Assembly (NCBI RefSeq): GCF_014646295.1
Contig: NZ_BMNE01000004.1
Coordinates: 186,001 to 250,000 of the forward strand
Length of the DNA: 64,000 nucleotides
Direction: 5' to 3'
From: Nocardia rhizosphaerihabitans
Lineage (GTDB): Bacteria > Actinomycetota > Actinomycetes > Mycobacteriales > Mycobacteriaceae
Shown: in pieces, positions 9,150 to 17,769 of the stretch
Layout of the letters: each line of letters begins with the position of its first letter
Numbering within the stretch: the first letter of the stretch is position 1
Program-made: the position numbers and the translations under genes
Notes under the pieces: model-generated
Seen by the model: the letters and a program-made list of their open reading frames with translations, nothing else
Told to the model about the DNA's origin: nothing
Databases searched by the model: none

Positions 9150-10052
9150 ATGAGTGTGATGCAGACTTCACTGGACGGCCGGGTCGCCATTGTCACCGGC
9201 GCCGGGGCCGGGCTCGGCCGGGCCGAAGCCCTCGCGCTGGCAGGCGCTGGTGCGGCGGTCGTGGTCAACGACCTCACCGAGGATGCCGCCGCCGAGACCA
9301 TTGCCGCGATTCGCGAGCTCGGCGGCAAGGCGGAGTTCGTCGGCGGCAGCATCGCCGAGCGCTCGACGGCCGACGCGCTCATCGCGACCGCCCAGGATTC
9401 CCTGGGCGGCCTCGACATCGTCGTCAACAACGCGGGCATCACCCGCGACCGCATGCTGTTCAACATGTCCGACGAGGACTTCGACGCGGTGATCGCCGTG
9501 CACCTGCGCGGGCACTTCCTGCTCTCGCGCAACGCGGGCGCCTACTGGCGCGCGGCGTCGAAGGCCGCGGGCGCGCCGGTCTACGGCCGGCTGGTCAACA
9601 CCTCCTCGGAGGCCGGGCTGCTCGGGCCGGAAGGTCAGGCGAACTACGGCGCCGCCAAGGCGGGTATCACCGCGCTGACGCTGTCGGCCGCGCGTGGGCT
9701 GTCCCGGTTCGGCGTTCGCTCCAATGCGATCTGCCCCCGGGCCAGGACCGCGATGACCGAGGCCGTGTTCTCCGAGGCGCCCGAGGGTTCGGTCGACCCG
9801 CTCGCACCCGAGCACGTGGCCAAGCTCGTCGCCTACCTCGCCTCGCCCGCCGCCGACGCGGTGAACGGCCAGGTGTTCGTCGTCTACGGCCCGATGGTCG
9901 CCCTCATGGCGGCGCCCGAGGTGGAAGCTCGCTTCGACGCGGCCGGCGCCGAATGGTCCGAGGCCGACCTCGCGGAAACTCTGCACGGCTACTTTGCCGA
10001 GCGGCCCGCCGACCACATGTTCTCGGCCCGTTCGCTCCGCGATCTGGGCTGA
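9150..10052 (+). CDS. hsd4A: short-chain dehydrogenase Hsd4A-like (steroid side-chain 3-hydroxyacyl-CoA dehydrogenase)
   Basis: 300-residue SDR enzyme. The NAD-binding motif is VTGAGAGLGRAEALALAGAG, then NNAGITRDRM, the catalytic serine in NTSSEAGLLG and YGAAK as the Tyr/Lys pair. Hsd4A-type enzymes oxidise the side-chain hydroxyacyl-CoA and can act as 17-beta-hydroxysteroid dehydrogenases. The length and C-terminal extension after the SDR core fit this group. The ATG at 9150 fits a leaderless start after the KstR-covered -10; an upstream GTG in frame at 9114 would place the operator inside the gene. It precedes the mce4 operon. Confidence 0.85.
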   Translation: MSVMQTSLDGRVAIVTGAGAGLGRAEALALAGAGAAVVVNDLTEDAAAETIAAIRELGGKAEFVGGSIAERSTADALIATAQDSLGGLDIVVNNAGITRDRMLFNMSDEDFDAVIAVHLRGHFLLSRNAGAYWRAASKAAGAPVYGRLVNTSSEAGLLGPEGQANYGAAKAGITALTLSAARGLSRFGVRSNAICPRARTAMTEAVFSEAPEGSVDPLAPEHVAKLVAYLASPAADAVNGQVFVVYGPMVALMAAPEVEARFDAAGAEWSEADLAETLHGYFAERPADHMFSARSLRDLG

Positions 10053-10275
10053 TCGCCGCAGCACCGATTTGCCGGGTGTTGGCTCGCCGCGCGCCACGAC
10101 GGGCATGTCTGCCGAGTTGTGTTGATCACAGGTCCAGGTGTTGGTAGACATGAGCGTCGGGGTGTGTGACGCCTCACAGGAGGTAAACGGCATTCGGTCA
10201 GTATTCGTTTCAGTTTCAGCGGCACATTTCGCGAAAAAGTCCTGGTAATAGTCTCCCCAAATGGCAGACATCAAC

Positions 10276-10293
10276 AGGAACATGTTCTAGTCT
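10276..10293 (+). promoter_or_regulatory. KstR operator overlapping the mce4 operon -10 element
   Basis: AGGAACATGTTCTA (10276-10289) matches the KstR consensus except the first base, and its TA begins TAGTCT (10288-10293). The predicted message starts near 10300, leaving a leader of about 77 bases before yrbE4A. The rest of the 324-base gap (10053-10376) shows only the possible leader ORF and an AGGAGG ribosome-binding site. Confidence 0.8.
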
Positions 10294-10320
10294 TTGGGCA
10301 GTCTTCAGATCGGGGTGGCG

Positions 10321-10380
10321 GTGAAGTACGGGTATGCGGGCACATCGGCTCGCCCGTCGAACGAGGAGGAAAACGCATGA
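10321..10380 (+). other. possible 19-codon leader ORF ahead of yrbE4A
   Basis: A GTG at 10321 after GGGGTGG opens a reading frame of 19 codons (MKYGYAGTSARPSNEEENA). Its TGA overlaps the yrbE4A ATG (ATGA), the same coupling used between genes of this operon. The yrbE4A ribosome-binding site lies inside it. It may be chance in high-GC DNA. Confidence 0.25.
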
Positions 10381-11141
10381 ACGACCTCCTTGCTGTCCCG
10401 TTGCGGGCGGTCGGCGGATTCTTCGAACTCGGCGCGGACGTGGCGAAGGCTACGGTCCGTCGACCGTTCCAATGGCGTGAGTTCATCGACCAGTCATGGT
10501 TCGTCGCTCGCGTCTCGATCGTGCCGACGCTGTTGGTGGCGATTCCGTTCACGGTGCTGGTGGTCTTCACCCTCAACATCCTGTTGCGCGAGATCGGCGC
10601 CGCCGACCTCAGCGGTGCGGCCGCCGCGTTCGGTGCCGTCACTCAGGTCGGGCCGATCGTCACGGTGCTGATCGTGGCGGGCGCGGGCGCCACCGCGATC
10701 TGCGCCGACCTGGGCGCACGCACGATTCGCGAAGAGATCGACGCGATGATGGTGCTCGGCATCGACCCGATCAGCAGGCTGGTCGTGCCGCGCGTGTTCG
10801 CCTCGATGTTCGTGGCGCTGATGCTCAACAGCCTGGTGTGCACGGTCGGTATCGTCGGCGGCTTCGCGTTCTCGGTGTTCTTGCAGGGTGTGAACCCCGG
10901 CGCGTTCGTCAATGGCATTCCGCTGCTGACGAATCTGCCCGAGTTGATCATCTCCGAGATCAAGGCCGGCCTGTTCGGTTTGATCGCCGGAATGGTCGCC
11001 TGCTATCTCGGACTGCAGGTGAAAGGCGGACCCAAGAGTGTCGGTGACGCGGTGAACCAAACGGTGGTATTCGCCTTCATGGCGCTGTTCGTGGTGAATG
11101 TGGTCGTCACCGCGATCGGCCTGAAATTCACGGTGCGGTGA
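10377..11141 (+). CDS. yrbE4A: MlaE-type permease YrbE4A of the Mce4 steroid importer
   Basis: 254-residue membrane permease subunit (MlaE/YrbE family) of an ABC-type lipid importer driven elsewhere by MceG. Several membrane spans are visible (PTLLVAIPFTVLVVFTLNIL; ALMLNSLVCTVGIVGGFAF; TVVFAFMALFVVNVVVTAIG). The cytoplasmic loop contains the family segment GARTIREEIDAMMVLGIDP, which contacts the ATPase. It is the first gene of the operon, with a strong GAGGAGGA ribosome-binding site, and overlaps yrbE4B by 4 bases. Confidence 0.92.
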   Translation: MNDLLAVPLRAVGGFFELGADVAKATVRRPFQWREFIDQSWFVARVSIVPTLLVAIPFTVLVVFTLNILLREIGAADLSGAAAAFGAVTQVGPIVTVLIVAGAGATAICADLGARTIREEIDAMMVLGIDPISRLVVPRVFASMFVALMLNSLVCTVGIVGGFAFSVFLQGVNPGAFVNGIPLLTNLPELIISEIKAGLFGLIAGMVACYLGLQVKGGPKSVGDAVNQTVVFAFMALFVVNVVVTAIGLKFTVR

Positions 11142-11998
11142 CCGAAATGGCATTCGTTGTTCGCAGCAGATTCCCGCGCACGGTCCGCCGTTTCGACCGG
11201 GTGTCGAAATCGGTGGATTCCCTCGGCGACAAGGCGATCTTCTTCGTCAAGGCGCTCGGCTCGGTGCCACGCGCGCTGGTGCACTACCGCACCGAGACCA
11301 TCCGGCTCATCGCCGAGATCAGCATGGGCAGTGGCGCGCTGGCGGTGATCGGCGGCACCGTCGTGATCGTCGGCTTCCTGACCCTGATGGCGGGTGGCAC
11401 CATCGCGGTGCAGGGCTACAGCTCGCTCGGCAATATCGGTGTCGAAGCGCTGACCGGCTTCTTCGCCGCCTTCATCAATGTCCGCATCGCGGCACCGGTG
11501 ATCTCCGGTATCGGTTTGGCCGCCACGATCGGCGCCGGCGCGACCGCTCAGCTCGGCGCGATGCGGGTGGCCGAGGAAATCGACGCGCTGGAGTCCATGG
11601 CTATCCGGCCGGTGCCGTTCCTGGTCGGCACCAGGGTGCTGGCCGGTCTGATCGCCATCGTGCCGCTCTACGCGCTCGCGGTGATCGCGTCCTTCCTCGC
11701 CAGCCGCTTCGCGACGGTAGTGATCTACGGACAGTCGGCGGGCGTCTACGACCACTACTTCTCGACGTTCCTCATTCCGAGCGACATCCTGTGGTCGTTC
11801 GCGCAGGCGATCGTCATGGCGCTGGCCGTCATGCTGATCCACACCTACTTCGGCTTCACCGCCGCGGGCGGGCCGGTGGGCGTCGGTGTCGCGGTCGGTA
11901 ACGCGGTCCGGGCGTCGCTGGTCGCGGTCGTCACTGTGACGCTGCTGATCTCGCTGGCCATCTACGGCACCTCCGGCAACTTCCACCTCTCGGGATAG
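11138..11998 (+). CDS. yrbE4B: MlaE-type permease YrbE4B of the Mce4 steroid importer
   Basis: 286-residue second permease subunit, forming the transmembrane channel with YrbE4A. It has a longer amphipathic N-terminus (residues 1-60), then spans such as GALAVIGGTVVIVGFLTLMA and GLIAIVPLYALAVIASFLA. The ATPase-contact loop is GAMRVAEEIDALESMAIRPV. It starts with GTG overlapping the yrbE4A stop (GTGA) and ends 4 bases before mce4A. Confidence 0.92.
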   Translation: MTEMAFVVRSRFPRTVRRFDRVSKSVDSLGDKAIFFVKALGSVPRALVHYRTETIRLIAEISMGSGALAVIGGTVVIVGFLTLMAGGTIAVQGYSSLGNIGVEALTGFFAAFINVRIAAPVISGIGLAATIGAGATAQLGAMRVAEEIDALESMAIRPVPFLVGTRVLAGLIAIVPLYALAVIASFLASRFATVVIYGQSAGVYDHYFSTFLIPSDILWSFAQAIVMALAVMLIHTYFGFTAAGGPVGVGVAVGNAVRASLVAVVTVTLLISLAIYGTSGNFHLSG

Positions 11999-12002
11999 CG
12001 CG

Positions 12003-13202
12003 ATGGATACCAATCGGTTCGTTGCCGCACTCCAGGGCGGGCTCGGGCGCAAGCTCGCCGCGCTCGCCCTGGTCGGCCTGCTCGTCGCGGGCGCCTCGCT
12101 CGCGATCGCACTGTTCCAGGGCGCGTTCACCAACACCGCTGTGGTGCTGGTGGATACGCCACGCACAGGTCTGGTCCTCGACCCCGACGCCAAGGTGAAG
12201 GTGCGCGGTGTCGAGATCGGCCGGGTCGCCGACATCGACCTGCGCGACGACGGCGCCCAGCTGCGGCTGGAGCTCGACCCCGACCAGCTCAAGCTGGTAC
12301 CCGCCAACGCGGGTGTCGACATCCGCTCGACCACGGTGTTCGGCGCCAAGTACGTCAACTTCGTCGTCCCCGCCCAGCCGGCCGCCACCGCGCTGGCCCC
12401 GGGCAGCACGGTGTCGGTGAGCTCGGTGACCGTCGAGTTCAACACCCTGTTCCAGCACCTGTCCGACGTGCTCGCCCAGGTGGAGCCGGAGAAGCTCAAC
12501 GCGACACTGACCGCGCTGGGCACCGCCCTGGAAGGGCGCGGCGACAAGCTCGGCGACCTGCTGGTGCGCTCGGATCGCTATCTGCGCGAACTCAATCCGT
12601 ACCTGCCGACTCTGCAGTCGGATCTGGACAAGACCGCCGCGGTGACCGACCTCTACGGCGAGGTCACCGACCCGCTGTTGCGCACGGTCGACAACGCGAC
12701 GGTCACCTCGCAGACCATCGCCGAGATGCAGGGCCAGCTCGACAACGTGCTGGTCAATGTGATCGGGCTGTCCGACACGGTCGGATCGGTACTGCGCGAG
12801 AACGAACACGATCTGGTGACAGCGCTCGACCTGCTCCGGCCGACGACCGCCCTGCTGTTCGAGTACGCGCCGGCGCTGAGCTGCATCATCGACGGCCTCG
12901 GTCCGCTGATGCCGATCGCCGAGGAGATGATGGGCGGGCGGCTGCCGGGTGTCGGCATGAACGCCAGCTTCATGCTCGGTGCCCAGCCCTACACCTACCC
13001 GAACGACCTGCCCAAGGTGAATGCCACCGGCGGCCCGCGCTGCGAGGGTGTGGTGGACCGGGTACCGAACAGCCATTCGGACTATCTGGTGACCGATACC
13101 AGCGAGGGCACGGTGTACACGCCGAACACCCAACACGAATTCCACGGTGTGCCAAAGGTATTCCAGCTGCTGCTGGACGGATTGCCGGGAGTGACGCGGT
13201 GA
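12003..13202 (+). CDS. mce4A: Mce4A, steroid-importer MlaD-domain protein
   Basis: 399-residue envelope protein with one N-terminal anchor (LAALALVGLLVAGASLAIAL) and a single MlaD/Mce domain at about residues 43-120 (VDTPRTGLVLDPDAKVKVRG). Long helices then fill most of the rest. In Mce4, six such subunits are thought to build a helical tunnel that carries sterols across the periplasm-like space. The C-terminal 100 residues form the family tail (FMLGAQPYTYPNDLPKVNAT). It overlaps mce4B by 4 bases. Confidence 0.92.
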   Translation: MDTNRFVAALQGGLGRKLAALALVGLLVAGASLAIALFQGAFTNTAVVLVDTPRTGLVLDPDAKVKVRGVEIGRVADIDLRDDGAQLRLELDPDQLKLVPANAGVDIRSTTVFGAKYVNFVVPAQPAATALAPGSTVSVSSVTVEFNTLFQHLSDVLAQVEPEKLNATLTALGTALEGRGDKLGDLLVRSDRYLRELNPYLPTLQSDLDKTAAVTDLYGEVTDPLLRTVDNATVTSQTIAEMQGQLDNVLVNVIGLSDTVGSVLRENEHDLVTALDLLRPTTALLFEYAPALSCIIDGLGPLMPIAEEMMGGRLPGVGMNASFMLGAQPYTYPNDLPKVNATGGPRCEGVVDRVPNSHSDYLVTDTSEGTVYTPNTQHEFHGVPKVFQLLLDGLPGVTR

Positions 13203-14227
13203 GGAACACGGGGACGACGATCAAACTGGCGATCTTCACCGTGGTGATGACGCTGGTGTTCGCCGGTCTGGCGATCGTCTTGAGTCAGGCGCGGTTCGCC
13301 AGCGAGAACGGCTATCGCGCGGTGTTCACCAGCTCCTCGGGCATGCTGCCCGGCGCCAAGGTGCGCATCGCCGGTGTGCCGGTGGGTTCGGTGACCTCGG
13401 TGAAGGTCGGCGACGACAACCTCGCCCACGTCGAGTTCGATGTCGACACCAAGTACGCGGTCCTGGCCAGCACCCGCGCGGCGATCAAGTACGAAAACCT
13501 GGTCGGCGACCGCTACATGGAACTGCTGGAGGGGCCTGGCTCGGCTCGGCGGCTCTCCGACGGCGACACCATCGGCCGCGAGCAGACCTCGCCCGCCCTG
13601 GATCTGGACCTGCTGCTCGGCGGATTCAAGCCGCTGCTGCGCGGGCTCGACCCGGCACAGGTCAACGACCTCACCGCGGCGCTGTTGCAGATCTTCCAGG
13701 GACAGGGCGGCACCCTGGTCTCGCTGCTGAACAGTGGCGGGAGCTTCGCCAAGACCCTGGCCGACCGGGACGCGCTGATCGGCAGCGTGATCGACAACCT
13801 GAACACCGTGCTCGCCACCATCGACGATCGCGGTGACCAGTTCGCCACCACCATCGACGAACTGCAGCGCCTGGTCAGCGACCTGTCCGCCCAGCGCGAC
13901 CCGATCGGCAACGCGTTGCCGCGGATCGCTGGCGCGACACAGGAACTCAACGACCTGCTCGTGCAGGCCCGTCCCGATCTGCGCAACACCATCGAACAGA
14001 CCGGCAGGCTCGCCACGAACCTGGACGAGGGTTCCGATCACATCGAGTGGGTGCTCGGGAAACTGCCGGATACCTACAAGAAGCTCATCCGGATCGGTGC
14101 CTACGGTTCGTTCCTGCAGCTGTATATCTGCGGTACCAACTTCCTGGTCAGCGGCCCCAACGGCCAGCCGATGGAAGTTCACGCGCCGGGTCTGCAGGCG
14201 ACCGGAAGGTGCACGCCCAATGAATGA
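13199..14227 (+). CDS. mce4B: Mce4B, steroid-importer MlaD-domain protein
   Basis: 342-residue Mce subunit. An N-terminal membrane anchor (LAIFTVVMTLVFAGLAIVL) is followed by the MlaD domain (YRAVFTSSSGMLPGAKVRIA, about 38-115) and a helical tail. It ends with the short B-type C-terminus containing LYICGTNFLVSGPNGQP. It starts with GTG inside the end of mce4A and overlaps mce4C by 8 bases, a coupled arrangement held through the operon. Confidence 0.92.
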   Translation: MRNTGTTIKLAIFTVVMTLVFAGLAIVLSQARFASENGYRAVFTSSSGMLPGAKVRIAGVPVGSVTSVKVGDDNLAHVEFDVDTKYAVLASTRAAIKYENLVGDRYMELLEGPGSARRLSDGDTIGREQTSPALDLDLLLGGFKPLLRGLDPAQVNDLTAALLQIFQGQGGTLVSLLNSGGSFAKTLADRDALIGSVIDNLNTVLATIDDRGDQFATTIDELQRLVSDLSAQRDPIGNALPRIAGATQELNDLLVQARPDLRNTIEQTGRLATNLDEGSDHIEWVLGKLPDTYKKLIRIGAYGSFLQLYICGTNFLVSGPNGQPMEVHAPGLQATGRCTPNE

Positions 14228-15287
14228 GAACAAATCGTCGGCGGCGACGATCGGCATCGTCGGTGTGGTTCTGGCGGTGACGATCTCGCTCGCGACGCTG
14301 CAGTTCACCGAGCTGCCCTTCATCCGTTCGGGAGCGACCTTCACCGCGAACTTCCTCGATGCGGGCGGTCTCGTCCCGGGCGACCCGGTGCATGTCGCCG
14401 GTGTGCGTTCCGGCGAGGTGCGGCAGGTCAGCCTCGACGGTGACAAGGTCCTGGTGAAGTTCGACCTCGACGAGTCGATCGTGCTGGGGGAGAAGACCAC
14501 CGCCGCGATCAAGACCAATACGGTGCTCGGCCGCAAATCGCTGGACGTGGTGCCGACCGGCCCCGGCGCGATCGGCACCGGTGACACCATCCCGGTCGAC
14601 CGCACCACCTCGCCCTACTCGCTCAACGAAGCGCTGAGCGATCTCGGTGGGACCGTGCGCGATCTCGATCTGGATCAGGTCGACCAGACCCTCGACACCC
14701 TGTCGGCGGCCTTCGCCGACACGCCGGGCCCGCTGCGCAACGCGCTCGACGGTGTCACCGCCCTGTCCCGCAGTATCAATGTGCGCGACCAGGCGCTGAC
14801 CGACCTGCTGGCCCGGGCGCAGAATGTCACCAAGATCCTGGCCGATCGCAGCACCCAGCTCAATACGCTGCTCATCGACGGCAACGAGCTGCTCGGCGAG
14901 CTCGACCGGCGCCGGGCGGCGATCAATCAGCTCGTCGTCTACATCGACGATGTCGCCAGGCAGCTTTCGGGCCTGGTCGCCGACAACGAGCCGCAGATGC
15001 GGCCGACGCTGGACCGCCTGAATTCGGTACTCGCGCTGCTCCAGCGCAACGAACAGAACCTCAACGAAGCCCTCGACGGCCTCGGCCCCTACGCCGCCGC
15101 GCTCGGTGAGCAGGTCGGCAACGGACCCTGGTTCAACGCTTACGTGGTGAACGCGACCAGTACCGAATTGCGCCCCCTCGTCGACGCGCTCGTCTGGCCG
15201 GAACAAGTGCCACAGGACCTGATCGACATCTTCACCAACCCGAGGACGCCGTACATCGCTCCTGCTGAGGAGGATCCCCCGCGATGA
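14220..15287 (+). CDS. mce4C: Mce4C, steroid-importer MlaD-domain protein
   Basis: 355-residue Mce subunit beginning MNENKSSAATIGIVGVVLAV at the ATG that overlaps the mce4B stop. An anchor is followed by the MlaD domain (ATFTANFLDAGGLVPGDPVH, about 39-115) and a long helical region with regular leucines (about 170-300). The frame is open upstream, but the operon overlap and anchor position fix the start. It overlaps mce4D by 4 bases. Confidence 0.92.
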   Translation: MNENKSSAATIGIVGVVLAVTISLATLQFTELPFIRSGATFTANFLDAGGLVPGDPVHVAGVRSGEVRQVSLDGDKVLVKFDLDESIVLGEKTTAAIKTNTVLGRKSLDVVPTGPGAIGTGDTIPVDRTTSPYSLNEALSDLGGTVRDLDLDQVDQTLDTLSAAFADTPGPLRNALDGVTALSRSINVRDQALTDLLARAQNVTKILADRSTQLNTLLIDGNELLGELDRRRAAINQLVVYIDDVARQLSGLVADNEPQMRPTLDRLNSVLALLQRNEQNLNEALDGLGPYAAALGEQVGNGPWFNAYVVNATSTELRPLVDALVWPEQVPQDLIDIFTNPRTPYIAPAEEDPPR

Positions 15288-16546
15288 GCTTGACCCAGCA
15301 GGTGCGCGGGTTGCCGCGCTGGACGATCGCGGTGGCGGTGGTAGTGATCGCGGCTCTGGTCGCGGTCGGCGTCTACCTCGTCACCGGCGGTGGAAAGAAC
15401 ACGGTGACCGCCGCGTTCACCTCCACCACCGGCCTGTACAAGGGCGATGAGGTTCGCGTACTCGGCGTCACCGTCGGCAGCATCGACTCGATCGAACCGG
15501 GCAAGGGCCAGGTGCGGGTGCAGATGAGTATCGACAGCAGCGTCGATCTGCCCGCCGACGCGCGCGCCGTGATCATCGCGCCGTCGCTGGTCTCGGCCCG
15601 CTTCGTGCAACTCGCACCGGCCTACAGCGGCGGCCCGAAACTGGCCGACGGTGCGCAGATTCCGCTCGAGCGCACCGCGGTTCCGGTGGAGTGGGACGAG
15701 ATCAAGGCCGAATTGACCAAACTGTCGACGGCGCTCGGACCCGTCGGTGACGACAAGCAGGGCTCCTTCGGCCGCTTCGTCGACACCGCGGCCGAGAACC
15801 TCGACGGCAACGGACAGAAATTCCGGGACACCCTGCGCGAACTGTCCGCGACGCTGACCACCCTGTCCGACGGGCGAACCGACCTGTTCGGCACCATCCG
15901 CAACCTGCAGAAGTTCGTCGAGGTGCTCTCGGCGAGCAATGAGCAGATCGTGCAGTTCAGCGGCAGGCTGGCTTCGGTGTCCTCGGTCCTGGCCGGCGCG
16001 TCGGAAGAACTCGGCGCCGGATTGGACAGTCTCGATGTGGCGCTTGCCGATGTGAAGCGGTTCCTCGACGGCACCGGGGGTGAACTGACCGAGGGCGTCG
16101 AGAAGCTCGCCGATGTCACCCAGACGCTGGTCGACAAGCGACCCCAGCTCGAACAGGTGCTGCACTCCGGCCCCACCGCGATGGTGAACTTCTACCAGCT
16201 CTACAAGCCGGCTCAGGGCTCGCTCACCGGCGCGGTAGCGCTGAACAACACGGCCAATCCACTCAGCTTCCTGTGTGGTTCGATCCGGGCGCTCGAGCAC
16301 AACAACTCGGACAGGTCCGCGGATCTGTGCGCGGAGTTCCTGGCACCGGTGATCAGTTCGCTGGCAATGAATTACGTACCGATCATGACCAACCCGGCGA
16401 GCGGCGTGACAGCCTTCCCCGAGCAGTTGGTGTACAGCGACCCGAGCCTTGCCGGCGCCGGCCAGCCGAACCAGGCCCCCGCGGCAGCTCCGATCACCGT
16501 GCCCGAAGGTCTTGCCGGGCTTGCCGTTCCAGGAGGACAGCGATGA
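15284..16546 (+). CDS. mce4D: Mce4D, steroid-importer MlaD-domain protein
   Basis: 420-residue Mce subunit. The anchor WTIAVAVVVIAALVAVGVYL is near the N-terminus and the MlaD domain (VTAAFTSTTGLYKGDEVRVL) spans about 39-115. A helical tail follows, then the D-type C-terminal part (NPLSFLCGSIRALEHNNSDR), ending in a Pro/Ala/Gly-rich stretch (AGQPNQAPAAAPITVPEGLA). It starts at an ATG overlapping mce4C and overlaps mce4E by 4 bases. Confidence 0.92.
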   Translation: MSLTQQVRGLPRWTIAVAVVVIAALVAVGVYLVTGGGKNTVTAAFTSTTGLYKGDEVRVLGVTVGSIDSIEPGKGQVRVQMSIDSSVDLPADARAVIIAPSLVSARFVQLAPAYSGGPKLADGAQIPLERTAVPVEWDEIKAELTKLSTALGPVGDDKQGSFGRFVDTAAENLDGNGQKFRDTLRELSATLTTLSDGRTDLFGTIRNLQKFVEVLSASNEQIVQFSGRLASVSSVLAGASEELGAGLDSLDVALADVKRFLDGTGGELTEGVEKLADVTQTLVDKRPQLEQVLHSGPTAMVNFYQLYKPAQGSLTGAVALNNTANPLSFLCGSIRALEHNNSDRSADLCAEFLAPVISSLAMNYVPIMTNPASGVTAFPEQLVYSDPSLAGAGQPNQAPAAAPITVPEGLAGLAVPGGQR

Positions 16547-17769
16547 GGCGGCAACGCACACTCGCCGGGCTGGCCGTCGGCGTCGCCGTCGCGCTCGGCA
16601 CCACCGGCTGTCAATGGGACGGGCTCAACTCCCTGCCCATGCCCGGCTCCGAGGGGCGCGGGCCCGGCTCGTACACCGTGCGGATCCAGATGCCCAATGT
16701 CACCACCCTGACCCGGAATTCACCGGTGCGGGTGGACGACGTCGAGGTCGGCAACGTCACCGGGATCGAGGTCGAGGGCTGGCACGCGCTGGTCACGGTC
16801 TCGCTCAACCCCGAAGTTCGGCTGCCCGCCAACGCGATCGCCAAGATCGGCCAGACCAGTCTGCTCGGCAGCAACCACGTCGAGTTGTCCCCGCCGACCG
16901 CGGTCGCGCCGGAAGGACAGTTGCGCGGCGGCGATGTCATCCCGCTCGAGCGGGCCGGCGCCTACCCGACCACCGAGCAGGTGCTGTCCTCGCTGTCGGT
17001 GGTGCTCAACGGTGGCGGGATCGCGCAGCTCGAGACCATCACCACCGAGCTGAACGCGATGGTGAACGGCCGCGAGGACGAGATCGCCGACCTGCTGCCC
17101 CAGCTCAACGAGCTCACCACCGGCTTGGAGCGACAGACCGGCAGCATCATCGCCGCGATGGAGGGCCTGGACCAGCTGTCGGTGAAACTGGCCGGTCAGC
17201 GTGATGTCATCGCCGAGGCGATCGAACAGATCCATCCCGCGCTCACCGCGCTGGCCGACCGGTCGGCGAACATCACCGCGGCGATCACCGCGCTCGGTGA
17301 GCTCGGTGACGTCAGCGAACGGCTCATCAAGACCAGTGGCAACGATCTGGTGGCCAATCTCCGCAGCCTCGGTCCGGTGCTGAAGACACTGGCGGACACC
17401 GGAAACAACCTGATCGCGGCGCTGGGCATCCTGCCGACCTTCCCGTTCCCGATCAAGAACATCGACAACGCGATCATGGGCGACTACATGAACTTGTTCA
17501 TCACGTTCGACCTGACCGCCAGCCGCCTCGACAGCAACTGGCTCACCGGTACCCCGCTCGGCGGGCGCTTCGGTGGTGTCGAGGGCGTCGTCGGCTCGTT
17601 CGCGCCGTCGACCGCCACCGATGCCGCCGACCCGGCCACCGCGCCGTTCGCGGCGCCACCGGCCCCCGGACCCATGCCCACCATCCCAGGGCTGCCGTCC
17701 ATTCCCGGCCTGCCCGCTATCCCCGGCATCACCGCGCCGCTGCCCGGCCAGGAAGGGACGGGGCGATGA
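16543..17769 (+). CDS. mce4E: Mce4E lipoprotein (LprN-type)
   Basis: 408-residue Mce subunit that is lipid-anchored instead of membrane-spanning. The signal peptide ends at GTTGC with cysteine 23 as the acylation site. The MlaD domain follows (YTVRIQMPNVTTLTRNSPVR, about 44-120), then helices to about 330. The C-terminus is unusual in composition: a proline repeat of IPGLPSIPGLPAIPG type near residues 378-395. The ATG at 16543 follows an AGGAGG ribosome-binding site; the open frame upstream lies inside mce4D. It overlaps mce4F by 4 bases. Confidence 0.93.
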   Translation: MRRQRTLAGLAVGVAVALGTTGCQWDGLNSLPMPGSEGRGPGSYTVRIQMPNVTTLTRNSPVRVDDVEVGNVTGIEVEGWHALVTVSLNPEVRLPANAIAKIGQTSLLGSNHVELSPPTAVAPEGQLRGGDVIPLERAGAYPTTEQVLSSLSVVLNGGGIAQLETITTELNAMVNGREDEIADLLPQLNELTTGLERQTGSIIAAMEGLDQLSVKLAGQRDVIAEAIEQIHPALTALADRSANITAAITALGELGDVSERLIKTSGNDLVANLRSLGPVLKTLADTGNNLIAALGILPTFPFPIKNIDNAIMGDYMNLFITFDLTASRLDSNWLTGTPLGGRFGGVEGVVGSFAPSTATDAADPATAPFAAPPAPGPMPTIPGLPSIPGLPAIPGITAPLPGQEGTGR

